Origin: Toxoplasma gondii ME49
Lineage: Eukaryota > Apicomplexa > Conoidasida > Eucoccidiorida > Sarcocystidae
DNA: 64,000 bases
Direction of reading: 5' to 3'
Assembly (NCBI RefSeq): GCF_000006565.2
Contig: NC_031479.1
Span: 4,614,289-4,678,288 of the forward strand
In this document: piece after piece, positions 22,387 through 34,780 of the stretch
How positions within the stretch are numbered: position 1 is the stretch's first letter
How the letters are laid out: every line of letters begins with the position of its first letter
Made by a program: the position numbers and the translations under genes
The notes under the pieces: model-generated
What the model was told of the DNA's origin: nothing
The model's database searches: none
Seen by the model: only the letters and a program-made list of their open reading frames with translations

Positions 22387-24895
22387 TTATTGGGATTTCT
22401 GTACGGGCATGAAGAGCTTGAATTCGGCGGGAAGCTCCTCCTCTCCGTAAAGGCGGTCACTGAAATAAATTCGCCGTATTCTGCAGTTGGCGTGTATCTG
22501 GACTCGTAGAGTCTCCACGTAGTTTGTCCCATAGGCTCTTCGCGTGAAATCTGCCAAGTTGAACTGAATTTGGTTCCATCCCTCATCCAGACGCATTGGC
22601 ATTGTGCACACGAATGGTTTGACGCGCGTAGTACTCTGCAATCCGAATGACAGCAGCAGACAAATTTCCCATGGAGTAACCGAGATTCTTCACGCAGTGG
22701 CAAGTGGAAAAAAGGCGTCGCAACCACTTTGTAGGCCCACACAAAAGAGAGTGAATCGCGCTTTATCCTAACGAAGAATATGACGAAACGTCGCTGGTTA
22801 TTCGTGTGTATTCGCAAGGTTTGAGGAAACACGTACGCCGCTGCCTCCTATTCCGCCTGTCTGCATGAATAGGAGGGCTAACAATGATGAAAACGAAAAT
22901 CACACACAGTGCATGTGCTACAACTAAACTCTAACAACACTCAAGAGGTGGCGCGAATTACCACTGCTACTCCGGAGTTGTGTGCCGTGAGGGACAGAGT
23001 AGCTGATTTTGCGGCTGTCCAAATTCGGTAATCTGTCGCTCAACTAGAGCTCAGTAAAGGAAATCATGTCCAGTGAGTCCCGTTCCACATGAACTACTCC
23101 TGGGACGTCGTGTCTAAGTCGACAGATTACTTGGTAATTGGAAGCTCTGAATCGCCGCCGAATATTTTGGTCGTCGAGAATCTGGACCTCGAAGGTGAAG
23201 TACTTCTTCATCTGAAAGCAAACCAACGTAGGCTCAGCATGAAAAAGAAGTGCAAACGCTTTCCTGTGACTTACCCACGCCTCTATAGACGGACATATAC
23301 AGATATATAGATGAATAGATACAGATAAGGAAACCGTAGTCTGTCGTGTAAGGCAAAAGCCAAACTAGAAAAAAAGGCGAAATCTTACGTTTTTCACAAT
23401 CATAACGAGAATCGGCAGCTTGATGCCGAGAGTCTGTTCAGGGTCCGCAGGGCAGACGATGTAAGTGGTGGAGACGTTGGTGCCCATGACTTCAAGGACA
23501 CAACTCTGGATATCCTTGTCCGTGAGACGTTTAATGTGTCCATTGCGGACATATTTATCCCACACCTGTAAAGGCTTTGAGCTGAGCAACAGAGAGATAT
23601 TGCAAGCACAAATTGCAGAATGTAAACGGATACGGAAGCATGCACTTAGTGTCCATCATCACAACGAGTACGCGGAACTATCTCTCCTCTTGCACTCTAC
23701 ATCTAATTTGCTAGCTTGGATAACTGTGTGAAGATGAAGAAGGAAACCCCCGAATCTGACTTCTTCAGCGAGACGGCTCCATCGAACGAAGTAGTCTTCG
23801 CAGCACGAGGAAAACTACGGACCCGGAAGTCACCGTTTTCTCTTTAAGTTCTTCCCCCCTCTCAGATTCAAATGGCTCTGATGCGTAGGACGTGATATGC
23901 GACACGAAGCAGAAGGAACTGACACAGAGAGCAGAGACCGACGAGCGCGAAATTGAAGTCGCCGCGAAACGGTGACACGCAAACAGCCTGTACTTCGGGA
24001 TGTGAACGAAGTCTGTGTGTCTTCATGTACTAATGACTACGAAGCTCGTAGAGAATATTTTAAGTTGGGATCAAGAGGCAGTTTCAATGATGAAACAGGC
24101 GGCCACACCGTCCACGAAGCGCTTGCCAGAACCCCGATTTCCACTGGCAGACATCTTGACTGTGAAGAACCATGAAACTCATGGGAGGCAACGTGAAATG
24201 CATGCATCACAAGTGCGGGAGGCGAAACATTGAGAATTCCGTGCTGAGAAACGGTGCAAGTTGACGAAAACGCGCGCGAAGAAACGCAAGCCGAACGCCC
24301 TCAGTGGTCATTGAAGGCGTGTCCCCGAAGAAACTGGATAATTCGAATGAAACGCTTGAGAACGAAATTGCACGAGGGAGTGCGAAAGCTCTAATGCCCT
24401 TGAATCCTTTGAACGCAGCTCTACGGTTCACACATCAGTAACTCTTCTTCCGTCTTGCCTTCTTTCACCGAGAAGAGAGGGCGCACGAAGACGACCATGA
24501 AACAAATGAAGGGAAGCAGAGGACGGAAGAAGAATAGAGCAAAAATGAGAACTCCTCCTCAATCAGCAGCCAACACGCGGCTTCAGATAGAGTGTAGAGG
24601 CAGTGAAAGTGCAGGATGGATCGAGTTCCCCGCGAAAGAGCTGAGAGCACTTCGAGCTGCAATTGTCGCCCTCCCTTGGCAATCTCCCGTCAAGCAACGG
24701 TCGACACATGCGCAGTGAAGAAGCATATAAACCTGACAGATAGCAGTGGAAATCCACTGCGCTCTTTGGCTGTCTGACTCGTCGTGTTCAGTGACTCCCA
24801 GACTCCCGGAGAATGCGATGTTGAGGTAGGGCATACTCTTACCCGATACTGTAGAGTATGGAGATGAACCCGGACTGGAACGCGTTTTGAAACAT
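22387..24895 (-). CDS. CFAP20: CFAP20/BUG22 ciliary inner-junction protein
   Basis: Four exons on the minus strand: 24895-24843, 23581-23389, 23211-23131 and 22635-22387. All junctions are GT-AG and phases match (2, 0, 0), giving 191 residues against about 193 in animals. The start is the ATG at 24895 ([18 protein letters not shown]), the family N-terminus. Hallmarks follow: [100 protein letters not shown] and [19 protein letters not shown]20 sits at the inner junction of doublet microtubules and stabilises axonemes. In a coccidian this points to the flagellated male gamete, with possible basal-body roles. The first intron is long (1.26 kb) and intron 2 carries a GATA-type microsatellite near 23295. 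Confidence 0.96.
23288..23330 (+). repeat. GATA/ATAC-type microsatellite in CFAP20 intron 2
   Basis: An imperfect run of AGATA and ATACA units just inside the intron between the second and third CFAP20 exons. Likely without function. Confidence 0.6.
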
Positions 24896-25313
24896 TTTGG
24901 ACACGGGTTTTGTTCCCTCAAGGGGAGAAGGTTTCTAGTGAAAAAGTGCCGGAATTAATCCTTCCAGCAGAGCGAAATGAGCAAGAAGATTCGGTAACCG
25001 TACGATAGATTGCAAGTGGCGGGCAAACGCACGAGGAGCCGGAAAAGGGGAATTTCGCGCGCGCTACGAGTCGCAAAGCATCACAGCCGAAGTTGTTCCA
25101 GAGATCAAGGACAAAGCCAATACGTACACCACGATGTCCCCGACATATAGGAAAGATACTTCGAGAAAAGACTATACAAATGAAGGAGTAGAGAGGTCAC
25201 CCAGACAGACCTCAGAATGGCAGCAAGGGAGGAGCGCGCGTAGGAGGCATCAGAGAGGTCAGAAGTTTCCCGCAAATAGAAAAACGAACTTGGTCGACTA
25301 TGAACAGAGCTCT
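24896..25313. other. CFAP20 upstream region
   Basis: About 420 bp between the CFAP20 start codon and the stop of the next minus-strand gene. It should hold the CFAP20 promoter. No open frame or motif is convincing. Confidence 0.45.
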
Positions 25314-26061
25314 TTAAAGGAGTGAGGAAGACTCAGACGAGCAAAATCGCACCCTGAGCTTCGGGTACTCGCTGGGAACAACGTGGCGTTCGCTGTTGCG
25401 AGATTCGTGCAAGTCGCCAACTACATCTAAGACAAGCAAACAGCGCGCTTGCTCAGCAGTGTCTTTGGGGTGATTGTTTTCATAGCATGGATGGCAGACT
25501 TTCGCGGAGTCGCCATTGCATGAGTCCACTCCAAAAATTTTCCAGAAAGAAACCGAGAGCTGTTCGTGGGTTGATCCGACACTGGACAAGCCACTCGGTG
25601 GGGCAGACCAGTGAATACTCGGTCGTTGCTAGGGGTTGCACCTCATGCATTGGTCGAATGAGTCCTACGCACAATCAATGAAAAGTCTGCCAAGTCCACC
25701 ATTGCTACGAATGTTGATGTGTTACCACGCTGCAATGCATCAAAATGCCAGAATTTGAAAAAATTGATGTACAGAAAACGAGTGTTTGATGGGGATCAAG
25801 ATCGGGAATGTCTATTTACCCTAGGTCTACGGCAAATTGCTGCAGACGGCCTGCGTCACCGTCCGGTTCAGAGTGGCAGATAATGGCTACGAAAACATGA
25901 GATTGTTTGCCGACACCAACGTAGATGAAAATATCGGCTTGACACAGTGGAACTGTGATAACTATCTGTTCAGCAAGAATAGATAAGACAGCATTCGAGT
26001 TAGCACCTGGTATGACACCAGCCATCAGTTGCTTCCCCAGGGAACTGAGCGCGACTCGCAT
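25314..26061 (-). CDS. Small two-exon cysteine-containing protein, unrecognised
   Basis: Exon 1 runs from the ATG at 26061 to 25820 and exon 2 from 25581 to the stop at 25314. The donor is GG|GTAAAT, the acceptor TTGTCCAG, and both sides are compatible at phase 2, giving 169 residues. The first half is hydrophobic and beta-like (QIVITVPLCQADIFIYVGV, HVFVAIICHSE). The second carries a cysteine-rich stretch (VCHPCYENNHPKD) and RCLLVLDVVGDLHES. I do not recognise a family. On the opposite strand an alternative reading exists at about 25849-25995 (VRFRVADNGYENMRLFAD), which has a good acceptor but no donor and ends in a stop, so I prefer the minus model. The start lies 252 bp from the divergent gene at 26314. 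Confidence 0.42.
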
Positions 26062-26313
26062 GCATCACGCAAAGTATTGCGCATGAAGAGCACATGCCGA
26101 AAAAGACTGGAGGGCACAAAGGATGGAAAAAGTAGGTAAGGGCTGAAAAGCGGGAGGAAGAGGAGTTTCGCCAGTAAAGGGACGACGAAATTCCAGTGAA
26201 AGGGTACTGCCCATGTGGTACGAGACAGTGACTGATCCTGCCGCGGCCACAGCCTAATAAGCAGCAACGGAACCCCTCCATTATTGAAACGAACAGATAA
26301 CCATTTCACGGTA
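26062..26313. promoter_or_regulatory. Probable bidirectional promoter
   Basis: This 252 bp separates the start codons of two divergent small genes if both models are right. Promoter role is inferred from position only; no motif was identified. Confidence 0.3.
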
Positions 26314-27911
26314 ATGGCAACTGCTTCGGCGCTACCATATGGCGCAGGCGTGTTGCTCATGCCTAAGCTACCGCGGGTCGCAACTAGTGCACGTCATGCA
26401 TCCAATGTAAATGTGACTCTGTTAATAGAGGAAGTTCGCCGTGGTGCGAACAAGTTTGCTCGATTTTTCTCCTTGAATGATCACACGAGAAACAGGGTGC
26501 TTTATCTCAAAAGAAGACGTAGCCTATCTGTCACTGAGGTAAGTGCTAGAACGCCCCCAGTCCTCATGCTTGACCGAAACAGAATTTGAGACTCAGCACT
26601 CTTACATGGTAGCAACACCAGTGATGCTACCGCAGATATCCATACTACAGGGAGAGGCGCGCTTTTGGGGACCCACCACCTAGATCCACTTCTATATTTT
26701 CATAAAAATCTGTGACACCTTTCGTTTGGCTTTCCTTCGTACCCCGGAGTGCAAGGCAACACACCCGTTAGCCGGCTGCTCAGCTCAGACCGCACACTGC
26801 AACGTTCTCAAACGATCAAGGCAGAAATGCGTTTGTGTGAACGATCCCCACGGCTGGCGGCAACATAGCATATTCGTGAACCAAAGGTGCAGGCAGGCGT
26901 AGCGCCGCAAACATGTTATTTGACTTGAAGTGTTAGCATGCGTGGTCCCCTGCTGAAAAACCCACCCAGTCAAACACACCTGCAGATAATAGAGGACGCT
27001 GTTCTGTGTCCGTCCGATAGTTGTGCCAAAACAGACACGTTTGAGAAATGGGCAGTACCGAAAGACCTGATACACAAGGTCAGGCAATCAGAGTTTTCAG
27101 CAGACTGCTGCTCACGGTCTGCAGCGCCATACACACGCTACAGGAGGTTCCAGTTCCGCCGGTGTAGCCGGTCAGAATCAATTCGTTCGCCACCAAACGG
27201 TAAGGTATCTTAGTAACGCATTCCTACCTGCACGCAATAGTGCAACCAAGAAAAAACTGGAAGTTTCCTTTTTAAAGTCCTTCCGAAAATTGCTCAACGA
27301 TGCCCTTATGCTTCTGATTGAATTTTGATACCGTCTGTCTCTTGGATATAGCAAGTGGCAGTTCGCGGGTTGTCTTCCTAAGCAAAAGTGCGAGTACGCA
27401 AACCATTCTCTATTTGGAAGTGTTCCATAATCGTGTCTCATCGTACCCCTGGGAACTGATTCAAGGCTTCGATATTGCTGCCGAACATCGGCTACTTTCT
27501 GGTGACAGCAATGCCCGCCCGTGCAGAGATGCAAACGCAAAAGGCGGCTGCAACACAACTTTTGACTGCCCCTCTCCCGCAGATATTTGGAACACTGCTT
27601 TCAGTGGCGGCACCAACAATTTCCGTGCAGTTCCCCGTCTTCCCACTTATGAAACACTCAAAATATCTGGCTTTGCACCAACTGTAGTTCTTCCGACAAA
27701 AATGGCAGAGCCATTTATTCTGTTTTCATGGCTCAAACCCACACACGATGGGAAAGATTATTACTCCGTCACTGTTATGGTATCAGCCAAGACAGCGTCG
27801 CTAACATTTCGCGAATCGTTTCAGTTGAACAGTGGTTCAACGCCGTCAGATGGAACCTCGTCTAAGAAAAATAGGAAAGACTCCCAGTCGACGAGCCCTG
27901 CGTTGACATAA
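26314..27911 (+). CDS. Three-exon protein of 332 residues, unrecognised
   Basis: Exons 26314-26538, 26986-27199 and 27352-27911. Donors are GAG|GTAAGTG and ACG|GTAAGG, acceptors CTGCAG and GATATAG, and phases 0 and 1 match on both sides. The ATG at 26314 starts MATASALPYGAGVLLMPKL; the frame also runs upstream to a possible acceptor at 26264, so an earlier exon cannot be excluded. The middle exon has CPSDSCAKTDTFEKW and an Arg/Ser-rich end. The last exon is the most protein-like: TILYLEVFHNRVSSYPWEL, a short Cys stretch (GGCNTTFDCPSPADIW) and PFILFSWLKPTHDGKDYYSV, ending in a Lys/Ser tail. Function unknown. It ends 79 bp from the convergent gene at 27991, which supports both boundaries. A competing minus-strand exon at about 27068-26982 (FRYCPFLKRVCFG) has consensus sites but no partner. 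Confidence 0.5.
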
Positions 27912-27990
27912 AAAAGATGGAAAAGCGAACGAATACGATTCCCATACAAACACAAGAATATGACCACATATACAACTTTCGATTCCACCT

Positions 27991-30900
27991 TCATCCAGTT
28001 TCATGCACAAGCAGAACCATTTCTAGAGACACTCTTCCTTTGACACCAACCATGCAAACACAAGTTTCCACCTGGACCACTGATCTCTGCTTCCCCTTCG
28101 GAAAGATGGAACCGACTCCTGTTACTGTCAACAGTCTAGCGTACTGACACTGACGTTCGATTGTGGCTTGAACAAGTCCAGATAACATACAGCAGCTAGA
28201 TGAGCTTGTACAAGGAAGCCTGGCACCTCGCAGTGCATGAGTATTCTTTATCACACTCTGATTTCGTACCATCTGCGGGAGCCCATTCCCAGATCGATCG
28301 GAGGAAGTCGCCGCGGTAGAGCAACCGGCCAGAAGTCACTCCTTGCGTATCATTGAGAGCTTCGAGCTCCGGGCAAGACAGAGACACTCGAGGAGGCAGA
28401 ACTTCGCCAAACGGTCCAGTAACCACACGAGTCAGGGCGCGCCATACGCAATCTAAAACAAAACATACGAGTCGACATACAAGAAAAACGATGCAGTTGT
28501 GGACAAACAAAGACCGCCGCTGTATAGCTGATCGGTGGAAGGGAACCGGACCTTCCTTGAGAGCTTGGTCAAAAAGGACTCGGTGGTGGCCTCGAATTAC
28601 ATGACGGGGCAGCTCAAGATTGCCACAAAAAGCATCCCATGACTCTTCTCTGTTGGCCAATAAGGACGTTCATTGCAGGCGAAACAAACGCTACTAACAG
28701 CGGCGTGTGTAGAGCGTGAGGAAGCGCATATTACGGTCTGCAGTCCGTCAGGAGTCATCCAAGTACCCAAACATAAGGGGTCCAAACAAACCCGTGATAG
28801 CCACTCTAGGGGTCGCTGCAGTGACCGGGAAACGGTTACAAGGAACTGACAGTCATTCAAGCACATTGCCGCGCATATGCGGGGTAATTAGACAGAACGA
28901 AGAACAATCTGGATCAAAGTAAACAGCTCACCAATGGCATCGGAAGACACCGGGCTCGCCTGCAACAGCTGGTTGACTCTCTCGTATGTCGATATCTTCT
29001 TCCTCTGATGTCGGCGCGCCCCCCGAGTTCTCGTTGATTCTCCCGTGTTCTCCCCACTCCCCCCATCGGTGTCATCTTGGTGTCCTTCTGCAGTGTTGCG
29101 AACCCGCCGCGCTACGGAGAGAAACACCTCGTACGCAGCTGAAACAGATCTCAGACAAAATCAAAGCATGTGTAGAGACAAGGTATCAGTGAATGTGTTT
29201 GGAGACAGTTGGAGACAGAGATGCTTTTCACCCTGTGCAAAGGGAGAAACCACTAAGAGCTCCACAAATCAATCACTAGCACCGTTACTAGTTTGGGATT
29301 AGTCGTTAAGACGTCAGGAGTCATTGACCCTCACGAACAGTATCTCGTAGAAGACACTTCCTCGAATACATAACCCCCATCCACTGAGAGGACCCGAAAT
29401 GACTAGATGTCCTGCAGTATCTGTGGTAGCTGATAACCTAGCAGCAACGACAGAATGTTTCACATTTACGCGGCAACTGCAACACTCTCACAAATCTGTG
29501 CAACAGCGGCGTCACACCATCACCTTGTATAAGTCTCTATATACCTTGTAGCAGCTTTAATCACAACCTTAGCAACGTCAACACGGAACACCCTCCGTCT
29601 TGTAACAAGCGTCATCCTGGCGACTGTATGTAAAACAAGGGATACGCCAGGCAAGAGTTCATTACCTGGTATGTACTGTATGGAGCGCAGAGCAGCGCCA
29701 TTGTTCGGTTGGAGAGGCCATATGAACTTTGACTTCAGGAGGCTCTCCTCGAAGGCCTGTCGATTTAGTCCTTCCCCGATTACATGCTGACTGTCACGAC
29801 TCAGCGTTCCTTTCAACCCCTCACCAGAGACAGGCCTGAGACTCACAGAGGTCTGTGGATGAAGGAATCCGCAACACTGGAACTGCGCGCCTGCGCCCGA
29901 CACCTTCTCTTGTCTAGCCACTAAACCCTCTTCGTTCCCGTCCTTGGATGACCTTGCGATGCCGCCTTGTTTCAACCCCGGAGCGCAGCTGTTTTTCCCA
30001 GGGTCCGTACCATCTACCTGCCCCTTTGTCTCGAGAGTGAGGGTCCTGTCAAAAAGCTCTTCCCACTTTTTCTTGCCACTGAGTGCCGTGCTCCTTCTTC
30101 GGCCCTTCACTAACGCATTCTTTTTAATCAGAAGAGACTGATAGGTCCCAGAGAGCCACTTTTCTCTCTCCTTCATCAGCCACGCATCCCAGTCCCAGTT
30201 CGTCTCCCACTGCACCGTCGTGGCAGGCTCCTTGTCGTTCGTTGCGCCATCGCTTCCAGTCCCATCGCCCGGAAGCCTGTCGGAGTCTCGCATCTCTGGA
30301 CAGCGTTTTCTCTTTCTCTGGTTTCTCACGGAGTCGCCTTCGGTCTGCCCCGTTGAACCACAGTAATCGTCGGTAGAGACAAGGTCATCGGCAACACGCG
30401 TTCTCTCTTTGGTTGATTCCCCGCTCGGATGAAACAATTCCTCTTTCCGACTCCGCGCTAGGTCCACGACATTCTCGTACACTCCCAAAATCAACGGAGC
30501 CGCTGTCGCCGGAGAAGACACAGGAGACGCAATGACGCTGCCCACGGTTGAGACGTCCGCCAGTCTGCCAAAGATCTGTGCAGTTTGAAAGGCATTTCAA
30601 GAGAAGACAGGGCAAAGAAAACAAACACGGGTGAGCAAGGAAGGCCAGCTTCGAACAATCCCATCAGCAAGCTCCTCGGTGCGCTCATGCTCATCTAGTG
30701 CCGCGTACCAAAACTGGAAGTGTTTGCACACATGCAGTCGCTCTTCTCGAACACACCGTTAATCAATTGTTCTCCACAGGGTTCCTGCTAAATGATTTAT
30801 GAGTATGCTATTGAAAATAATGAAGAACCACAAACTCAGGCACTAGTCGAGGTGCGAAACACAAAAAAGAAGTCCATAACACTCTTTTCCTCTCGGACAA

Positions 30901-31955
30901 TAAAGCTACACAGAGATCAATCTGAAGGAGAGTGCGGACGAACTGTGTTGCAGTCACTGGATAGATTGCTCAGTCTGCATCCGTCAGAGCGAGCATCTAG
31001 ATTGCATCGAAATATACGTGGTGCTTGTATGTATAAAGAACCACTATGGTGAACGGGCTTGTCAAAACATCGACAGATTCACAGTTGGGACAGACTGTTT
31101 TCTCAAGTCACCTCTGGCATTCCCATGGCTGAAGGTCATCGGCTGAGACACATGGATCTGAAATACGCCGAGACTCATGGGCTGCACTGGCCGTCTGCGC
31201 TGCCGTTCCACATTTACGATACTTTCGCGTCTGCAGAAGAGAGTCGGCGATAGGAAGGCCTATTCAGACGGAATCTCGTTCAGGCAAACCAAGAAAAGAA
31301 AACAACTGACCTTGATCAGATCCAAACCGAGGAAACCCGGAACCCAGTGTCTCTGTCTTGTTGGATTCCAAGGCGACCATCGTCGCCCGCCAAAATTGTT
31401 TAAGGACAGCCTAGTTATCCACGGTGTTCTCGGCCGTACAAACGAACTGAAGAATCCAGAGGAGAGTGGTCTTGGATGCCACGACGCAAAAGACTTCCTG
31501 ATGGGAGACTTCCCGGGGCATGAGCCAGAAAGAAAAGTCCCGTGAAAAACGCCATCAGGATTCCTCTCAGGAGCCACGCGGTCCGAACGACTGTCAGTTA
31601 GCCCTTTATTTGGACGGATATTTAGCAAAGCACCGAGAATACGTTTTCTTGACCCAAGCAGATGATATCTTTCCTGCTGGTTGAGCAAAGCTAAGCGCTG
31701 CAGGAACTCTGCAGAGGTTGCATGTCGACCTTTTGCAGAGAGAGAGTCGGCAACGGAAGGGCCTGCAGCCGCAGGCTTAGGCAAAGGAGACGAGGAGTGA
31801 GACAGCCAGCTGTTCCTGGTTAGGTCAGAGAACAAGACAGAGGATAGTGGAGACAAAAGAGCCTGACACCTCAAGAAAGACAAAAGGAAATAAAACAACC
31901 ACGCGGTAGCCGGACACCCTCCTGGTGGGGGAGAAAAACGGACCCGAATCGTCAT
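27991..31955 (-). CDS. Seven-exon protein of 755 residues with N-terminal signal or anchor, unrecognised
   Basis: Exons on the minus strand: 31955-31311, 30575-29666, 29138-28932, 28815-28767, 28649-28552, 28452-28270 and 28166-27991. All phases agree, totalling 2268 nt including the stop. The start is the ATG at 31955. Residues about 17-40 are hydrophobic (ATAWLFYFLLSFLRCQALL), so a signal peptide or membrane anchor is likely. Residues about 215-515 are a charged, disordered linker. The C-terminal exons look folded and conserved: VAITGLFGPLMFG, LELPRHVIRGHHRVLFDQ, VTSGRLLYRGDFLRSIWEW and QYARLLTVTGVGSIFPKG. I do not recognise the family; an organellar or secretory protein is possible. The donor at 28552 (GAAG|GTCCGG) is the least certain and was chosen because it alone keeps the frame. 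Confidence 0.6.
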
Positions 31956-32849
31956 CGTCGTCCGTCCATAGTGTCTCACTCCTGGGAGGCAACTCTCCGG
32001 CTGGAACAGAGGCTAAGTTGGGCGCATGAAAGAAACCCCATTTTGGAAAAGACGAAGCTCGTCGAAGTGTCGGGTCGCCCACGTGTCAACCCCCTCACAA
32101 CAAATCAAAAGGAAAAGCAGGAGAGGGCCGCCACACAAGGTAAATCGGACCCGAAGCTTGGTTGAAAGGAGGGGCGAAGCGACACCAGGCGATCAGTGCG
32201 TATAGTGGATCGGATGTGACGGGAATGGATTTGGAAGGAAAGGAGTCTTGGTTGCAGAAAGTACTCTTGCAGGCGTCGATAGTGTGTTCATGGCTGACTT
32301 TGGAGTCTCGGTGGTGAAACGTCTTTACTCTTTCCGCGGTGAAACACAGTGTTGCAACGATTGAGAAACAAAGCAGGAACCTGACAACATTTGGGCTGTA
32401 CACCGCGGAAGTACATGCATGTAGCGGCGGGTCAGAACAACTGGATAACAGACAATTTTTGCGGAACCTACGAACGAGACAAAGAGCCTCTCCCGATCAT
32501 GTTTGCTCTATCAGGAGATGGTCTCAGAGGAAACGAAAGGTCTGCTACTAACAATAGCCCTTACGATGCGTGAGAATGAGACTCTTGCCCTGCAAGACAA
32601 GGTTTACTCCTGAAGTAAAACAAGGAATAACCGGCCACGCGCATGCAAAATCGACACCCAACTCCAAGGCAACAACGCACTGCGGCCGAAAAACGGTACT
32701 CGAACCGGTAGACACACGCTAGCCTTTTGACGTGAGCTAGGCGCACCTTGACCATCTGATTCAAAGTTTGGGTGGAGATTTTCTACCACCTCTCGCCATC
32801 GATATTTTGTGGCATTCTAACGGAAAGACTAAGAACGCCTGCTCCGGCA

Positions 32850-33100
32850 CCCCCCACTAACGGAACACGCCTCGACAGAGGCGCGTCGCTACCGACGCTA
32901 TCGCTTCCGCAGCTGTTCACTCTGCCGGCAAGTCACGGTGAACAGCAATTAAGAGATTTGAATGCGACACCCACTCCAACTTAGGAAAGATATGTGAATG
33001 CGCTACTTGTTTTCTGCAGTTAAGCCATCTGCTGCATAAACGCTGCCTAAAATTCTGGCGTTGCTGTCAAGTCAAAGGCTCTCTAGGGTGACGGCACCAT
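32850..33100 (+). repeat. SRS upstream block, copy 1
   Basis: Conserved block ahead of the first SRS gene: a C-run, then the core CTTCCGCAGCTGTTC with CGCAGCTG at 32908, 468 bp before the ATG. A second shared element, GCAGTTAAGCCATCTGCTG, follows about 110 bp later. Probably part of the duplicated promoter; a core promoter role is inferred. Confidence 0.55.
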
Positions 33101-33375
33101 CCTCAGGTGGACAACAGGTATTTCGGCGTCTCCTCAAACAGTCTAGTACACGCTTCTCCGGTCACTCTCTATCAAAAAGTTCTGGGTTGGAATCGTGTAC
33201 TTGTGAGCCACTCACTTGTTAGAATCCAGTGCACATGCTTGAAAGAAAGCGTTGCGTTGTATTCCAGCCCCTGAGCGTTAAGTCTGAGTGTGACTACAGA
33301 AGCTAGACTGAGTCGAACTGAGGGAGAGTAATTTTTTGTCTGTGTGTGCCTCTGTATTTCACACAGGTAGACATT

Positions 33376-34780
33376 ATGGCAAGGATTAGCGTTGTCCCGA
33401 TCCGTTTGATAACGATGGGCTCTTTGTTTTTCGTCGTCGTAGTGCTCATGTCCACTACGGCGTTACGGGCTGAGGGGACGAATGGAGCCCCTTCTACGAA
33501 GATCTGCAACGCAGACGCGGCAGCTAAAGGGGGTATATCCGTTGAAGTTGACCCAGCAACCAAGAAGGTCTCATTTAGTTGTGGTACCGATATGGGCAAC
33601 GTGTTGCCGTTGCCGGGAGACAATAACACCATCACAAAGTGTTACTCGAGAGTAAATCTCCAGGGCGAGACGCCCCTCGCCGAGCATTTCGGCGAAGGAT
33701 CGAAAGCCAATGTCAAAACGGCAAGCACAACATCGGGCACGAGTGCAGAAGTCTCGCTGACAGTGGGAAAGCTCCCTGAGATGACAGATACCATCTACTT
33801 CGCTTGCAGCACCACACCGGCATCGGGGGCAAACCGGGCGCCAACGGGGGATCCGTCTCAGAACTCTGATGGAAACAGAGGCAAAACAAAATGCGTCGTC
33901 ACGGTGACAGTTCCCGCTGATCCAAATGCCAACAGTAAGCCCGAGAGACATATTACATTTCTGGATGATTTGTGGATGCATCGAGGTAGTCCGCGAAAAC
34001 TAGCATCACCGACGCTTGTGCTGAAACATTCACTAAGTGAATGCCACATTTTGAGGAGTGGCAGCAGTGCTGTGCCAGGCGCTTTCGTTTTATATGCGTT
34101 GATTTTCACATTCTTCCGGTGTTACAAAGTGTGGGCTCTTTTGCCAAAAGCTTCCGTTTGCAAGGAAGTTATGGCATGGTCCTCGCTATGACGACACCAG
34201 TCCCAGAACGTGCTAGGAAGGACAAAATAGAGGTATCAATCAGTGCGCGTCTCCTGGACCAGACGGATTGGAAAAACATCTGTTCGGTTCATCAGGCGCT
34301 CTAGTCCCGTTCATCGTCAGCTTCCCGGCTGCTCCTGTGTTGCTTGCAGCATGCACCGTTGCGAAGCAGAGTATGACTCTGATGATCACGAGGGATTCCA
34401 AGACTGTTTCGTTCCTGTGCGACATGGACATTGCCACTCTTCTTCCTCAAGACTTTTCTCATGAGATACTCGATGAGTCGTGTCAGGAAAAAGTGAAGCT
34501 GGCAGACGTGCTGCCATCCGCCACGCTTCAAGAAACGAGCTCAGCCTACGTGTTCAGTGTAAAAGAGCTGCCTAAGACTGAAGCTACTTACTGCTACAAG
34601 TGCTCGCCCCTTGTTGATTCTGGTGACACTGCAGATGGGAAGAAAAACGCATGCACTGTCAAGATACGTGTTTCAGCATCGAGCGGCGAAAATTTATCTG
34701 TCTCTGTCACAGCGGGGTCTGTGTGCGCTCTTGTTTTTGGTTTATTTGTTTCATCCGTTTTTTCCGCAGTACCTCTCTAA
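33376..34780 (+). CDS. SRS surface antigen, two SAG domains, intact
   Basis: Exon 1 33376-33934 and exon 2 34350-34780 around a 415 bp phase-1 intron (AACA|GTAAGC to TTGCAG); 329 residues. The start is the ATG at 33376, followed by a signal peptide (LFFVVVVLMSTTALRA). Exon 1 codes SAG domain 1 with five cysteines (KICNA, SFSCG, TKCY, YFACS, KCVVTVTV). Exon 2 codes domain 2 with six (CTVAK, SFLCD, DESC, TYCYKC, ACTVKI). The C-terminus is hydrophobic (CALVFGLFVSSVFSAVPL), a GPI-attachment signal. SRS proteins coat the parasite surface and act in host-cell attachment and in engaging host immunity. This is the only copy in the array with no stop or frameshift. A member number within the family cannot be given from sequence alone. 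Confidence 0.9.

Noticed and set aside
25849..25995. Plus-strand exon candidate with VRFRVADNGYENMRLFAD
   Set aside because: Good acceptor and composition, but it runs into a stop without a usable donor and cannot be joined in phase to the next plus exons. The minus-strand two-exon model is complete.
26982..27068. Minus-strand exon candidate with FRYCPFLKRVCFG
   Set aside because: It is flanked by consensus sites but has no phase-compatible partner, whereas the overlapping plus exon joins correctly on both sides.
21183..27911. Possible shared beta-hairpin motif among the minus 21183-21458 fragment, the gene at 25314 and the gene at 26314
   Set aside because: The similarity is limited to alternating hydrophobic residues and is not specific enough to claim paralogy.
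33303..33981. Minus-strand frames across the first SRS gene
   Set aside because: They are antisense shadows of SAG domain 1, which is identified by cysteine pattern, signal peptide and splice site on the plus strand.
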